DNA of 64,000 bases from Pseudomaricurvus alcaniphilus (GCF_011440395.1 NZ_JAAOIX010000002.1:62001-126000), one strand, 5' to 3'. Counted from the first letter of the stretch, positions 1-9,491 are shown. The notes: a model not told the origin generated them from the sequence alone. Numbers and translations: made by a program.

Positions 1-613
1 TGGTCGAATACAGGACAGCGGCCTCAATGGGGGTATCACCAGCCTCGCTGGTGGTGTCCTCCAAAAAATTAAAAGACAGGGATTTTTTCGTGCCCTCGAT
101 CTTTAACGGCTTGGTGGTGACCATATTGACGGTCGCGCCAATACCGCCGGACGGCAGGGCGCTGTTGGCTGATTTAAACACCTCCACCGCTGACACGCCG
201 GGGGACGCAATGTCGCCAAAATTGTAGGAGCGGCCGCCTTCGTAGACACCGGGCGCTGTGGGCATCTGCCGGCCGTTGAGAGTCACAAGGTTGAATTCGG
301 GGCCGAAGCCGCGCACCGCAATTTTCTGCCCTTCAACATTGCTGCGGTCAATGGCGATACCGGGAACACGGGCCAGTGATTCCGCCAGGTTGCCGTCGGG
401 AAACTTGCCGAAGTCTTCTGCCGAGATGGCTTCCATGGTGCCGACATTGCTTCTTTTCATTTCCATCGCATTGAGCAGGCTGGACCGGATGCCGGTAACC
501 TCTACCTCTTCCATCGGGGCGGACTCCACTGCCTCCTGATCCTGGGCATAGGCAGTCGGGTTTACAATCGCCAGGGCAATGCTGGCAGCAATCAGGTTTC
601 TCTTGTAGGTCAT
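1..613 (-). CDS. TonB-dependent receptor, N-terminal part (cut by window edge)
   Basis: Outer-membrane receptor for energised uptake, probably of an oligosaccharide. The reading frame is open from the ATG at 611-613 to the window edge (204 codons seen). A GGGGAG ribosome site lies about 6 bases upstream of the ATG. The first 24 residues form a signal peptide ending in AYAQ. Then come the motif MEEVEVTGIRSSL and a plug domain with AISAEDFGKFPDGNLAESL and VRGFGPEFNLVTLNGRQMPT, typical of the TonB-Xanth-Caul (TIGR01782) group. It resembles the full receptor at 2881-5781 throughout the plug. It is divergent from the GPH transporter, with a shared 512-base control region. The barrel and substrate loops are outside the window, so the substrate is unknown; glucan is inferred from the neighbours. 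Confidence 0.93.
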   Translation of the reverse strand, partial: MTYKRNLIAASIALAIVNPTAYAQDQEAVESAPMEEVEVTGIRSSLLNAMEMKRSNVGTMEAISAEDFGKFPDGNLAESLARVPGIAIDRSNVEGQKIAVRGFGPEFNLVTLNGRQMPTAPGVYEGGRSYNFGDIASPGVSAVEVFKSANSALPSGGIGATVNMVTTKPLKIEGTKKSLSFNFLEDTTSEAGDTPIEAAVLYST

Positions 614-1125
614 TGGGATCTCCCCTGTTTATTGTTAGAGCGGGTAAGCCTGAGGGCAATCTACGCGCCGGCCAGCGCCAAGACAATATTGTTTGCGGTA
701 AAGTGGACCATCGATACGTTGACCGCTCCCAGCTGCACAGCTGGCACGATGTAATAGGCCCCATTGCGGCTGCCCGGAGCAGCGGCCAAATGCGGTTTAC
801 TGGCAGATCCTCGGCAGCTGGCAAGCTGATCACCGGCACCTGAGGCGCTGGCTACTTTATGGGCGTCGCTATCGAAACTGCACAGCCGGCAAGAGATGGG
901 GACTGGCGTCCAATCCAGCTTAACGCACAGAACAGTCGCTTTACCGCAGGCCGGTTGTAGGCCCCGGGTTTGTCGAGGATCATAAGTGCGCTGTAGCCGC
1001 CTATGCCAGACTGGGGCCAGCGCCGCACTCAGCGGCAGGCAGTTACAGGCAGGTAGTTAAAGGCAGGTAGTTAGAGATAGACAAATAAAATCCAACACCA
1101 CTAAAAACAATAACTCGGGGCCGCA
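614..1125. promoter_or_regulatory. Divergent control region between receptor and GPH transporter
   Basis: No gene is supported in these 512 bases. They must hold the promoters of the leftward receptor and the rightward transporter. A perfect 10-base palindrome ACAATATTGT sits at 683-692, a possible operator for a dimeric regulator. A three-copy 14-base tandem repeat lies at 1033-1074. Small frames here have no family resemblance. Confidence 0.4.
1033..1074. repeat. Three-copy 14-bp tandem repeat
   Basis: Units at 1033-1046, 1047-1060 and 1061-1074 read approximately AGGCAGGTAGTTA plus one variable base. The first copy differs at two or three positions. The array ends about 50 bases before the GPH transporter start, so it lies in its probable promoter or leader. 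Confidence 0.85.
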
Positions 1126-2583
1126 ATGAGCCAACCAGAACACCACCCAACCGCTCCCGGGGACCGCATCCCGCTTGCCCAAAAAGTCATCTACGGCCTC
1201 GGCGCGCTGGTCAACAACCTGCTCGGTGCGGCCATCGGCGGCATGGCCATAGTGCTCAACCTGGGACTGGGCATGAACCCCGCCCTGGTCGGCCTGCTGG
1301 GCGCCCTGCCGCGCATTACCGACGCCATCACCGACCCGCTGATGGGTTACATCTCCGACCACACCAAATCCCGTTGGGGGCGGCGCCGTCCCTACATCTT
1401 TTGCGGCGCCATCGCCGCCGGCGTTATTTTTGCGCTGCTGTGGCAACTGCCCCCCGGCCAAAGCGATGGCTGGTACTTCTGGTACTTCCTGGTCGGCTCG
1501 ATCCTGTTTTACCTGGCCTATACCATTTTCGCCACCCCCTGGGTGGCCATGGGCTATGAACTGACACCCGATTACCACGAGCGCACCCGGCTTATGGGTG
1601 TGCAGAATATTTTCGGCCAGATGGCCTATTTGGTGGCGCCCTGGTTTCTCTGGTTTATGCAGAACGAGAACCTGTTTACCGATATGGTCGAGGGCGCCAG
1701 CCGACTGGCGATCCTGATCGGCATTTTTGTGGTCTGCGTCGGTGTCCTGCCGGCCATCTTTATCAAAGAGCGCATGAAAGACCTGGCCGAGGCGGAGTTG
1801 CAGGAGCACCAACCCGCAGCTGGCAGCCGACTGCTCGCCAACTTGAAATCGTTTTTCAGCGGCTTTATCACCACCATGAAGTTTGCGCCCTTTTTAAAGC
1901 TCTGCGCCGCTACCTTCCTGGTGTTTAACGGCTTTATGCTGGTCTCCTCCTTCCAGTTTTACGTGATCATTTACTACGTGTTTGACGGCGACCAGTCACT
2001 GGGAGCCGAGTACGCCGGCTGGGCCGGTACGGTGTCCGCCATTGCCACCTTTTGTGTAATCGCCTTTATAACCTGGCTCAGCACCCGCATTGGCAAGCGG
2101 CGCGCTTTTTTCGTGGCCACCGGCGTCTCCATGGTCGGCTACGCCCTGAAGTGGGTGTGCTACAACCCGGCCTACCCACTGTTGCTACTGCTGCCAGCGC
2201 CATTTATCGCCTTCGGCCTCGGCGGCCTGTTTACCCTGATGGGCTCCATGATCGCCGACGTCTGTGATCTGGACGAACTGCAAACCCACGAGCGCCGGGA
2301 GGGTATGTTCGGCTCCATCTACTGGTGGGTGGTGAAACTGGGCATGGCGGCGGCACTGGCGGCCGGCGGCTTCCTGCTCAATGCCACCGGCTTTGATGTG
2401 GCGCTGGGCGGCGAGCAGAGTGAGCGCACCATTTTCCTGATGCGGGTATTTGACGTCCTGATTCCCTTTGTTGCCTCCGCAATTGCCATCTGGGCAATTG
2501 CCACTTACCAGCTGACCGAAGAGAAAGCCCACGAGGTTCGGATTGCGCTGGAACAGCGACGCGGCAGCGTTAAAGCGAGCTAA
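1126..2583 (+). CDS. GPH-family sugar:cation symporter (MFS)
   Basis: Inner-membrane transporter of the glycoside-pentoside-hexuronide family, expected to move glycosides into the cytoplasm with a cation. The 485 residues match the usual length of about 450-490. About twelve hydrophobic segments are visible. The MelB-like loop after helix 2 is present as DPLMGYISDHTKSRWGRRRPYI, and a second conserved region around residues 370-390 reads MIADVCDLDELQTHERREGMFGS in part. It lies between the two TonB-dependent receptors, so it likely carries receptor-imported oligosaccharides onward to the cytoplasmic GH17, GH3 and GH149 enzymes. The substrate is inferred from context only. Confidence 0.9.
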   Translation: MSQPEHHPTAPGDRIPLAQKVIYGLGALVNNLLGAAIGGMAIVLNLGLGMNPALVGLLGALPRITDAITDPLMGYISDHTKSRWGRRRPYIFCGAIAAGVIFALLWQLPPGQSDGWYFWYFLVGSILFYLAYTIFATPWVAMGYELTPDYHERTRLMGVQNIFGQMAYLVAPWFLWFMQNENLFTDMVEGASRLAILIGIFVVCVGVLPAIFIKERMKDLAEAELQEHQPAAGSRLLANLKSFFSGFITTMKFAPFLKLCAATFLVFNGFMLVSSFQFYVIIYYVFDGDQSLGAEYAGWAGTVSAIATFCVIAFITWLSTRIGKRRAFFVATGVSMVGYALKWVCYNPAYPLLLLLPAPFIAFGLGGLFTLMGSMIADVCDLDELQTHERREGMFGSIYWWVVKLGMAAALAAGGFLLNATGFDVALGGEQSERTIFLMRVFDVLIPFVASAIAIWAIATYQLTEEKAHEVRIALEQRRGSVKAS

Positions 2584-2880
2584 TTGATATCCATCCCGAA
2601 ACCGCAATGCACTCCTCCTGCCTGGCGGCCATTCACCTTATTCAGAAACTGAAAGGAATCAGTTTCCGGAGCTGAATTAAATGGTGCGCCAGCCCCCTTC
2701 GGGCCGCGCCCCGCACCACATGCGCCTGTTTAATCGCACCAACAGTCCAGTTGACCGCAACACACCTTACCCGCGCTTTTTCGAAGAGTAAGATCCATCC
2801 TGCACCAGAAAATAAAGAACAGGAAATCCGCAAGAGCTACCTGTTACGTACCAGTCCAAAAAGATAAGAGGATTGCATAG
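2584..2880. promoter_or_regulatory. Intergenic region with two inverted repeats before the receptor
   Basis: This spacer carries the receptor leader. A 7-base stem GAAACTG/CAGTTTC (2645-2651 and 2660-2666, 8-base loop) follows the transporter stop. A second structure pairs TGGTGC (2682-2687) with GCACCA (2713-2718) around an inner GCCC/GGGC stem. Neither has a T tract, so they are not clear terminators; an attenuator or processing site is possible. Confidence 0.35.
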
Positions 2881-5781
2881 ATGTTTTATAAAAAGAAATT
2901 GATTTGTACCAGCATCGCCATGGCCATGGCCGGCACGGTGCTCCCGGTAGCGGCGCAATCGCCCGGCATGATTGAAGAGGTGACGGTAACCGGTATTCGC
3001 GGCAGCCTGCAGCGCGCCATGGACATCAAGCGCGACTCCAAGGGTGTTGTGGATGCGATTTCTGCAGAGGATATCGGCAAGTTCCCGGACACCAACCTGG
3101 CAGAATCCCTGCAGCGCATCACCGGCGTTTCCATCGATCGCTCCAACAACGAAGGCAGCAAGGTTACCGTGCGCGGTTTCGGCCCGGAGTTTAACCTGGT
3201 CACGCTCAATAACCGGCAGATGCCCACCACTGAATTGACCCGCTCAACCCGGTCCTTCGACTTTGCCAACCTCGCTTCCGAGGGCGTCAGTGGCATCGAA
3301 GTGTACAAGACCTCCGGCGCGACTCGTCAAAGCGGTGGCATAGGCTCAACCATCAATATCAAGACCGCCCGCCCGCTGGACAACCCCGGCTTCAAGGCCA
3401 GCCTCGGCGCCAAGGCGTTGATGGATTCCACCAACGAAAAAGGTGATGACATCACCCCGGAAATTTCCGGTATTGTCAGCAACACCTTCGCCGATGACAC
3501 CTTCGGCGTGGGCTTGTTTTTATCCAGCCAAAAACGCGACAGTCGCTCCTCCAAAGGGGAAGTTGCCAGCTGGCGCGAGAATATCGACAGCATCGTCAAT
3601 AGCAACCTGGCCCCTGGTGCCAGCGTGGTTGACAACCGCTCAGCCGAAGCCCTGGCCCATGGCAACACCTGGTACCCGCGCAACTATGAGTTGCAGATCG
3701 AGGATATCTCGCGCACCCGTACCAACGGCCAGCTGGTATTCCAGTACGCCCCCACCGATGCGATTACCACCACCCTCGACTACACCTACTCCAAGTTTGA
3801 AAACGAATCAGAGCGACTCAACACCGGTATCTGGTTCGCCCCGGACGCCGATGGCCTGATCACCCAGGCGGAAATCGATTCCAACGGCACCTACGCTTTT
3901 GTGGAAGAAACCTGCTGTGACTATTCCGCCAACAAGGCCTTCAACGAGTCAGAAAATGAAAACAACTCCATCGGCCTCAATGTCGACTGGCAAGCCACTG
4001 ACAACCTCAACCTGAATTTCGACTTCCACGATTCCGATGCCATCTCCCAGGGCGTAGGTCGCGGTGACAGCGTGTTCCTGATTCTGGCAGCACCCAACAT
4101 CGTCACCAAGTCGGCCGATTTCCGCACCGGCACTGACCTGCCGCTGCGCAATATTGTCTGGGACACCAACTTTGTCGGAGTTGAAAACGGACTGCCCACC
4201 GCAGCCAGCCAGGACTCCTTATTCGGCGAAGCCCGCGGCAACAAAACCGAATCCGACATTACCCAGTTCCAGTTTGCCGGCACCTGGGAAAATGACGTCG
4301 ACAGCGGCATCACCAGCATTGAATTTGGTATGGCCCACACCGACTACACCTTCCGCACCCGCAGTTTTTACAGTGGCCAGATAGCGGCTGGCTGGTACGG
4401 CGGCAACCAGGACGTGTACGACAATTCAATTTTCACCCGGGAGAGCCTCAACGACATCCTCGATGAATTTTCCGGCGGCGGCGGCGACCTCGACCCCGAC
4501 TTCTACTACGACTGGGACTTCGAGAAAGGTATCGCGGCGTTTGAAGAGGAGTTCAACGGTGGCCAGCGCCTGCAGGCGCCTTTCGGCGGCACACCGCAAT
4601 CTGACCACGAGATCAATGAAAAGACCTTTGCCACCTACATCCAGTTCAATGCCGAGGGCGACTTTAACGACTTGCCGGTTACCCTGAGCGGTGGTATTCG
4701 CTACGAGGACACCGACATCTCCGCCAGCAGTTTGCAGCGCGACACCGTGGCCCTGGTGTGGCAAGGCCCCACCGAGTGGGGTACCAACCTGGCCTCGGAC
4801 AGTTCGTTCAGCGACGAAAAAGGGGATTATGCAGTCTGGTTGCCGAACATCGACTTCAGCGTCGAGTTTAGCGAAGATTTGGTGGGCCGGGTATCCTACA
4901 GCCAGTCCATCAGTCGGCCGACTCTCGATGATATGCGGGCCACGACCAGTGTCACTTCGGCACCCAAGCCCGGCGAGCGTACTGCCGATACCGGCAACCC
5001 CGACCTGAAGCCCTTTACCTCGGATAACTTCGACCTGTCGCTGGAGTGGTACTTCGATGAATCCAGCTATGTGTCCGTAGGTTACTTCCGCAAGCTGGTG
5101 GATAACTTTATTGTCAAACAGACCGTCGACCAGACCATTGGCGATTTGCGCGACCCGCAGAGTGGTCCACGAGCAATGCAGGCCCAGATGGATATCGATA
5201 ACGGCTCGGGCAACAACCTGCACGACCAGATCAATATCAACCTCGGTAACGCTACCGGAACGCCCATTGTGCAGGATAGTGCCGATCCCCTGGCGAACTT
5301 CCGGGTGACCACGCCATCCAACCTGGAGACGGCCACCCTGTATGGCTTTGAAGTCGCCGCCCAGTATATGTTTGGCGAGTCCGGCTTTGGGGTGCAGGCC
5401 AACGCCACCATTGTGAAGGGCGATATCGATCCCGATGTTTCGCAAACCGGCTTCCAGTTTGTCCTGCCGGGCCTGAGTGACTCTGCCAACCTGGTGGCTT
5501 TTTACGACAAGGATGGCCTGCAGGCCCGTATTGCCTATAACTGGCGCGATGAGTTCCTGCGCGGCACGGAAAACAACCAGCCACAGTTTACTGAGGAATA
5601 CGGCCAGGTGGATCTCAACGTCAGCTATGAAACGCCGTGGGTGGAAGGCTTAACGGTCATCTTCGAAGGCATTAACGTGTTCGATGATTCCCAGCGAGTC
5701 TACAACCGCTTCGACAACCAGCTGAGAACGGCAACCCAGTTTGGTGCGCGCTATAACATTGGCGTGCGCTATACCTACTAG
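2881..5781 (+). CDS. TonB-dependent receptor (TonB-Xanth-Caul type)
   Basis: Outer-membrane receptor, 966 residues, complete. Residues 1-26 are a signal peptide ending VLPVAAQ. A MIEEVTVTGIRGSLQ segment follows, then the plug domain (about 45-160) with AISAEDIGKFPDTNLAESLQRI and VRGFGPEFNLVTLNNRQMP. The rest is a beta-barrel with alternating aromatic strands, ending FGARYNIGVRYTY, a typical outer-membrane C-terminus. It stands upstream of the halogenase-like block and the glucanases, so import of laminarin oligosaccharides is the likely role. This type is common in marine polysaccharide loci. There is no SusD partner, as expected outside Bacteroidetes. Confidence 0.95.
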   Translation: MFYKKKLICTSIAMAMAGTVLPVAAQSPGMIEEVTVTGIRGSLQRAMDIKRDSKGVVDAISAEDIGKFPDTNLAESLQRITGVSIDRSNNEGSKVTVRGFGPEFNLVTLNNRQMPTTELTRSTRSFDFANLASEGVSGIEVYKTSGATRQSGGIGSTINIKTARPLDNPGFKASLGAKALMDSTNEKGDDITPEISGIVSNTFADDTFGVGLFLSSQKRDSRSSKGEVASWRENIDSIVNSNLAPGASVVDNRSAEALAHGNTWYPRNYELQIEDISRTRTNGQLVFQYAPTDAITTTLDYTYSKFENESERLNTGIWFAPDADGLITQAEIDSNGTYAFVEETCCDYSANKAFNESENENNSIGLNVDWQATDNLNLNFDFHDSDAISQGVGRGDSVFLILAAPNIVTKSADFRTGTDLPLRNIVWDTNFVGVENGLPTAASQDSLFGEARGNKTESDITQFQFAGTWENDVDSGITSIEFGMAHTDYTFRTRSFYSGQIAAGWYGGNQDVYDNSIFTRESLNDILDEFSGGGGDLDPDFYYDWDFEKGIAAFEEEFNGGQRLQAPFGGTPQSDHEINEKTFATYIQFNAEGDFNDLPVTLSGGIRYEDTDISASSLQRDTVALVWQGPTEWGTNLASDSSFSDEKGDYAVWLPNIDFSVEFSEDLVGRVSYSQSISRPTLDDMRATTSVTSAPKPGERTADTGNPDLKPFTSDNFDLSLEWYFDESSYVSVGYFRKLVDNFIVKQTVDQTIGDLRDPQSGPRAMQAQMDIDNGSGNNLHDQININLGNATGTPIVQDSADPLANFRVTTPSNLETATLYGFEVAAQYMFGESGFGVQANATIVKGDIDPDVSQTGFQFVLPGLSDSANLVAFYDKDGLQARIAYNWRDEFLRGTENNQPQFTEEYGQVDLNVSYETPWVEGLTVIFEGINVFDDSQRVYNRFDNQLRTATQFGARYNIGVRYTY

Positions 5782-6054
5782 CCGAAATGGTAATGGCAAT
5801 GCCCGGGGTTACTCAGCAGCACTCAGTCGTGATAACCTGAGTAAGCCCGAGCCAACATAACCCGTTGCAACCTTGGAGCCGCTGGCAGTGCCAGCGGCTG
5901 TCTGGTGTCTGCAACAAGCGCCAGCGGCTGCCTGGTATCGGCAAGACCTGAGCCAAAAGCCGGCAAATTCCGGCTCGATTGCAGCTGCACTGACAGCACC
6001 AGCATTGCCAATAACATTAACAAGGCACAGAGAAAAAAGGGAGGCGAGGTCACA
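5782..6054. repeat. Spacer with inverted and 30-bp direct repeats
   Basis: Between the receptor and the first halogenase-like gene. TTACTCAG (5809-5816) pairs with CTGAGTAA (5837-5844). A perfect 11-base inverted repeat AGCCGCTGGCA / TGCCAGCGGCT lies at 5877-5899 with one central base. Starting inside it, a 30-base unit at 5890-5919 is repeated imperfectly at 5920-5949. The halogenase-like frame stays open upstream through part of this region, but the strong ribosome site favours the ATG at 6055. The hairpins could end receptor transcription or limit read-through. Confidence 0.5.
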
Positions 6055-7611
6055 ATGACCGAACCGGTAAAGCGTCTCATTGTCGTCGGTGGTGGCAGCG
6101 CCGGCTGGTTAACTGCCGGCACTCTGGCAGCGGAGCACCAGGCCCACCTGCCAACCGGGATCGAGGTCATCCTGGTTGAATCACCGGATGTGAAGATCAT
6201 CGGCGTCGGCGAGGGCACCTGGCCCACCATGCGCAACACCCTGAAAAAGCTCGGCATTGCGGAAACGGATTTTGTGCGCGACTGTGATGCGTCATTCAAG
6301 CAGGGTTCCAAATTCTGTGGCTGGGTCAACGGCCAGCAGGACGATGTCTACTATCACCCCTTTACCCTGCCAGAGGGCTATAACCGCCTCAATCTGGCAC
6401 CGGCCTGGCAGCAACAGCGGCAGCACATCAAGTTTGCCGACGCAGTATGTTTCCAACCGGCCCTGTGCGAACGGGGGCTGGCACCCAAGCAAATTACCAC
6501 CCCGGAATACGCCAGTGTCGCCAACTATGGCTACCACCTGGATGCCGGCAAGTTCGCCCGGTTGTTGCAAAAACATTGCACGGAAAAGCTCGGCGTCAAA
6601 CACATTCTCGATCACGTCACTGGCATTAACTCCCACCCGGACGGCGATATCGCCTCCCTGGCGACACGCCAGCACGGCAATATCGAAGCGGACCTGTTCA
6701 TCGACTGCAGCGGCTTCAAGTCGCTGCTGTTGGGCGAGCACTTCGGCATTCCCTTCGTCAGTAAAAAAGACACGTTGTTTATCGACTCGGCACTGGCCGT
6801 GCAGGTGCCCTACCCGGAGCCCGACAGCCCGATTGCCTCCCACACCATTTCCACGGCGCAAAGCGCGGGCTGGATCTGGGACATTGGCCTGCCCTCCCGG
6901 CGCGGCGTCGGCCACGTGTTTTCCAGTGCCCATATTTCCCCGCAGCAGGCCGAAGCGCAACTGCGCGCCTATATACGACCATCCCTCGGCCCCCAAGCCG
7001 ACGATCTGCCACTGCGGCAGATCGCCATTAACCCCGGACACCGGCAAAAGTTCTGGCACAAAAACTGTGTCGCCGTGGGTATGGCCGCCGGCTTCCTCGA
7101 ACCGCTGGAGGCGTCGGCACTGGTTTTAGTGGAGCTCTCCGCCGCCATGATCAGCGAACAATTACCGGCCACCCGCGGCGTTATGGATATCGTCGCCAGG
7201 CGCTTCAATGACACCTTTAGTTATCGCTGGGACCGGGTCATCGATTTTCTCAAGCTCCACTATGTTCTGTCGCTGCGGGAGGACTCCGATTTCTGGGCCG
7301 ACAACCGCAGTGACAGCAGCATCCCGGACAGCTTGCAGGAGTTGCTGCAGCTGTGGCAATACCACTACCCCTGGCACAGCGACTTCAGCCGCGCCGACGA
7401 GATCTTTTCATCCGCCAGCTATCAGTACGTGCTCTATGGCATGGGCTTTGCGACCCGGCCCCGGGCGACGGCACAAGCGGAAAACTATAACCAGCAGGCC
7501 AGCCAGCATTTCCAGGAGAACGCCCGCCGCCTGGACAAACTGCTGACGGCCCTGCCGAACAACCGCCAGTTGCTTAACAAGATAAAACACTTTGGCCTGC
7601 AAAAAATCTGA
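6055..7611 (+). CDS. Flavin-dependent tryptophan-halogenase-like protein, altered halide site
   Basis: Member of the tryptophan halogenase fold (FAD-dependent), 518 residues from the ATG at 6055. That start is chosen for the GGGAGGCGAGG ribosome site just upstream; the frame extends further but without one. The FAD motif VVGGGSAGWLTAG is at residues 10-22. The catalytic lysine position is kept (SFKQG, K82). The WxWxIP signature is changed to WIWDIG (273-278). The E-S-T site that binds halide in PrnA and RebH reads E-A-S (E352-A353-S354). The protein may therefore not halogenate, or may prefer another halide or reaction. Downstream are SapC, a cupin_8 protein and a second, canonical-looking halogenase. 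Confidence 0.88.
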   Translation: MTEPVKRLIVVGGGSAGWLTAGTLAAEHQAHLPTGIEVILVESPDVKIIGVGEGTWPTMRNTLKKLGIAETDFVRDCDASFKQGSKFCGWVNGQQDDVYYHPFTLPEGYNRLNLAPAWQQQRQHIKFADAVCFQPALCERGLAPKQITTPEYASVANYGYHLDAGKFARLLQKHCTEKLGVKHILDHVTGINSHPDGDIASLATRQHGNIEADLFIDCSGFKSLLLGEHFGIPFVSKKDTLFIDSALAVQVPYPEPDSPIASHTISTAQSAGWIWDIGLPSRRGVGHVFSSAHISPQQAEAQLRAYIRPSLGPQADDLPLRQIAINPGHRQKFWHKNCVAVGMAAGFLEPLEASALVLVELSAAMISEQLPATRGVMDIVARRFNDTFSYRWDRVIDFLKLHYVLSLREDSDFWADNRSDSSIPDSLQELLQLWQYHYPWHSDFSRADEIFSSASYQYVLYGMGFATRPRATAQAENYNQQASQHFQENARRLDKLLTALPNNRQLLNKIKHFGLQKI

Positions 7612-7681
7612 GGCTGGCCGGGGTGGCATCAGGCCTCGCTGTATTCAGGTCGACACAAACTAACACTATTCAGGTTCGAAA

Positions 7682-8395
7682 ATGGCTAATCACGCAGTAC
7701 TGGACAACGTCACCCATAAAGATCTCAGGGTCATCACCGAGCGATCCGCCCGCTACGGCGACAATATCGCCTGTAGCACCGTGTTTCCCATCGAGTTGCG
7801 GCAAGTGCAGGCGCAGTACCCGATTGTGTTGCGCAAGAATGCCGACAGCGGGCGCTTTGAACCCATCGCCCTGTTTGGCCTCAACAGCCAGGAGAATTTG
7901 TTTTTGGACGAGGGCGGCTGGGACGCCAGCTATATCCCGCTCAGTGTCGAGCGCCAGCCATTTCTTATCGGTGTCAAACCCAACCCGGGTGCAGACAGCG
8001 AGCTTTCGGTGCACATTGATATGGACAGCCCGCGGGTCAGCCAGACCGAAGGCGAGCCGGTATTTCTGCAGTACGGCGGCGACAGCCCCTTTTTACAGCG
8101 CATCACCTCGGTACTGCTGGCCATTCACGAGGGGCACGAACAAAACCGCGGTTTGACCGATGCCCTGGCCGGGCTGGAATTGCTGGAGCCGTTTACCCTG
8201 GACATACAACTGCAGGATGGCTCAAAGCATAAACTGGCCGGGCTCTATACCATCAATGAAGAGCGGTTGCGCAGTCTGGAAGGTGCGGCCGTCGCCGACT
8301 TGCATCGCGCCGGCCATTTGGAAGCTGTGTATATGATTCTCGCCTCCCTGCCCAACTTCAAGCGCCTGATTGAGCGCAAGAACGCGCGCCTGTAA
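7682..8395 (+). CDS. SapC family protein
   Basis: 237 residues, no signal peptide or membrane segment. The N-terminal part with VLDNVTHKDLRV, a FPIELRQVQAQYPIVLRKN stretch and FEPIALFGLNSQENLFLDEGGWDASYIPL matches the SapC family (PF07277), named after a Campylobacter S-layer locus. The biochemical role is unknown. In proteobacteria these genes often sit beside TonB-dependent receptors and tryptophan-halogenase-like genes, exactly as here. The ribosome site is weak. A 9-base direct repeat TATTCAGGT (7642-7650, 7667-7675) lies just upstream. Cytoplasmic location is inferred. Confidence 0.88.
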   Translation: MANHAVLDNVTHKDLRVITERSARYGDNIACSTVFPIELRQVQAQYPIVLRKNADSGRFEPIALFGLNSQENLFLDEGGWDASYIPLSVERQPFLIGVKPNPGADSELSVHIDMDSPRVSQTEGEPVFLQYGGDSPFLQRITSVLLAIHEGHEQNRGLTDALAGLELLEPFTLDIQLQDGSKHKLAGLYTINEERLRSLEGAAVADLHRAGHLEAVYMILASLPNFKRLIERKNARL

Positions 8396-8434
8396 CAGCA
8401 TGTTTACCCAGGGGCAGACCATGTCAGGCATACT

Positions 8435-9463
8435 ATGTCCGCAATAGAAAAACGAGTAGAGGAACTGCACGGCTATACCTCGGCAAACTTGCCGGCGCAG
8501 GTGTTCAGCGCAACCGAGCCGCTGCTTCTCAAGGGGCTGGTGGCCGACTGGCCAATGGCACAAGCGGTGCAGGAGTCTGCTCAGGCCGGCTTTGATTATC
8601 TGCAGAAATTTTGCACTGAAGGGCCGGTCAACGTCTCCCTTGGCAGCCCCGACGTGCAGCAGCGAATTTTCTATAACGAATCTTTCACCGGCTTTAATTT
8701 TGATTTCAAGCGCGTGCAGTTTCAGGAGTTAGTGGCAACCCTGCAGCGCCAGCAACAAGCCGAGAGTGGGCCCATGATCTATATGGGCTCGACCCCCATC
8801 GACTACTGTCTGCCCGGCTTTCGCGACCACAATGACCTGGCGCTGGGCGATGTCAAACCGGTAATCCGGCTGTGGCTCGGCAATCAAACCCGGATCGCGG
8901 CCCACTACGATATACCGGACAATATTGCCTGCGTGGTCGCCGGCAAGCGCCGCTTTACCGTGTTTCCGCCGGAGCAACTGGAAAATCTCTACGTCGGCCC
9001 GCTGGACCTGACCCCCGCCGGCCAGGCCATCAGCCTGGTCGACTTCCAGCAGCCGGATTTTGATCGCCACCCGAAATTCCGGGCGGCCCTGAAGCAGGCG
9101 CGCCTGGCCGAACTCGAGCCCGGCGACGCCCTGTTTATCCCCAGCATGTGGTGGCACCACGTGGAGGGGCTGGACAGCTTCAATATGCTGGTCAACTACT
9201 GGTGGCAATCGGTGCCCGCCTACCTGGGGTCGCCACTGGACGCCCTGTATCACGCGCTGCTGAGCATTCGCGATTTACCCGCGGCGCAACGGGACGCCTG
9301 GCGCGGACTGTTTGAGCACTATGTGTTCAGCGCCGACGCCTCCAACCCCGACGACAGCGTGGCGGCGCACATCCCGGAGCAGGCCCGCGGCCCGCTGGCG
9401 CCCCTCGATGAACCGGCAGCGAGAAAATTGCGGGCGCTGCTGCTAAAACACCTGAATCGCTAA
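8435..9463 (+). CDS. Cupin-like (cupin_8/JmjC-type) 2-oxoglutarate oxygenase candidate
   Basis: 342 residues, cytoplasmic by lack of a signal. The fold resembles cupin_8, the JmjC-like iron/2-oxoglutarate hydroxylases. The metal triad is visible as H157-x-D159 in AAHYDIPDN and H241 or H242 in WWHHVEG. The substrate-fold hallmark FTVFPPEQ is present, as is the typical MWWHHV turn. Family members hydroxylate protein side chains, but no substrate is known for this clade. It lies 40 bases after SapC and 28 bases before the second halogenase, so these genes are almost certainly one transcript. A joint role with the halogenases, perhaps on the neighbouring receptor, is only inference. Confidence 0.85.
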   Translation: MSAIEKRVEELHGYTSANLPAQVFSATEPLLLKGLVADWPMAQAVQESAQAGFDYLQKFCTEGPVNVSLGSPDVQQRIFYNESFTGFNFDFKRVQFQELVATLQRQQQAESGPMIYMGSTPIDYCLPGFRDHNDLALGDVKPVIRLWLGNQTRIAAHYDIPDNIACVVAGKRRFTVFPPEQLENLYVGPLDLTPAGQAISLVDFQQPDFDRHPKFRAALKQARLAELEPGDALFIPSMWWHHVEGLDSFNMLVNYWWQSVPAYLGSPLDALYHALLSIRDLPAAQRDAWRGLFEHYVFSADASNPDDSVAAHIPEQARGPLAPLDEPAARKLRALLLKHLNR

Positions 9464-9491
9464 CTGTGGTACAGAAAACAAGAGTGTTCCT

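Noticed and set aside
348-839. 163-codon minus-strand frame over the receptor start
   Set aside because: A different frame from the receptor, which has a signal peptide and plug motifs; no features of its own.
4426-5445. 339-codon minus-strand frame inside the receptor gene
   Set aside because: Antisense shadow of a clearly coding receptor; no domain or ribosome site.
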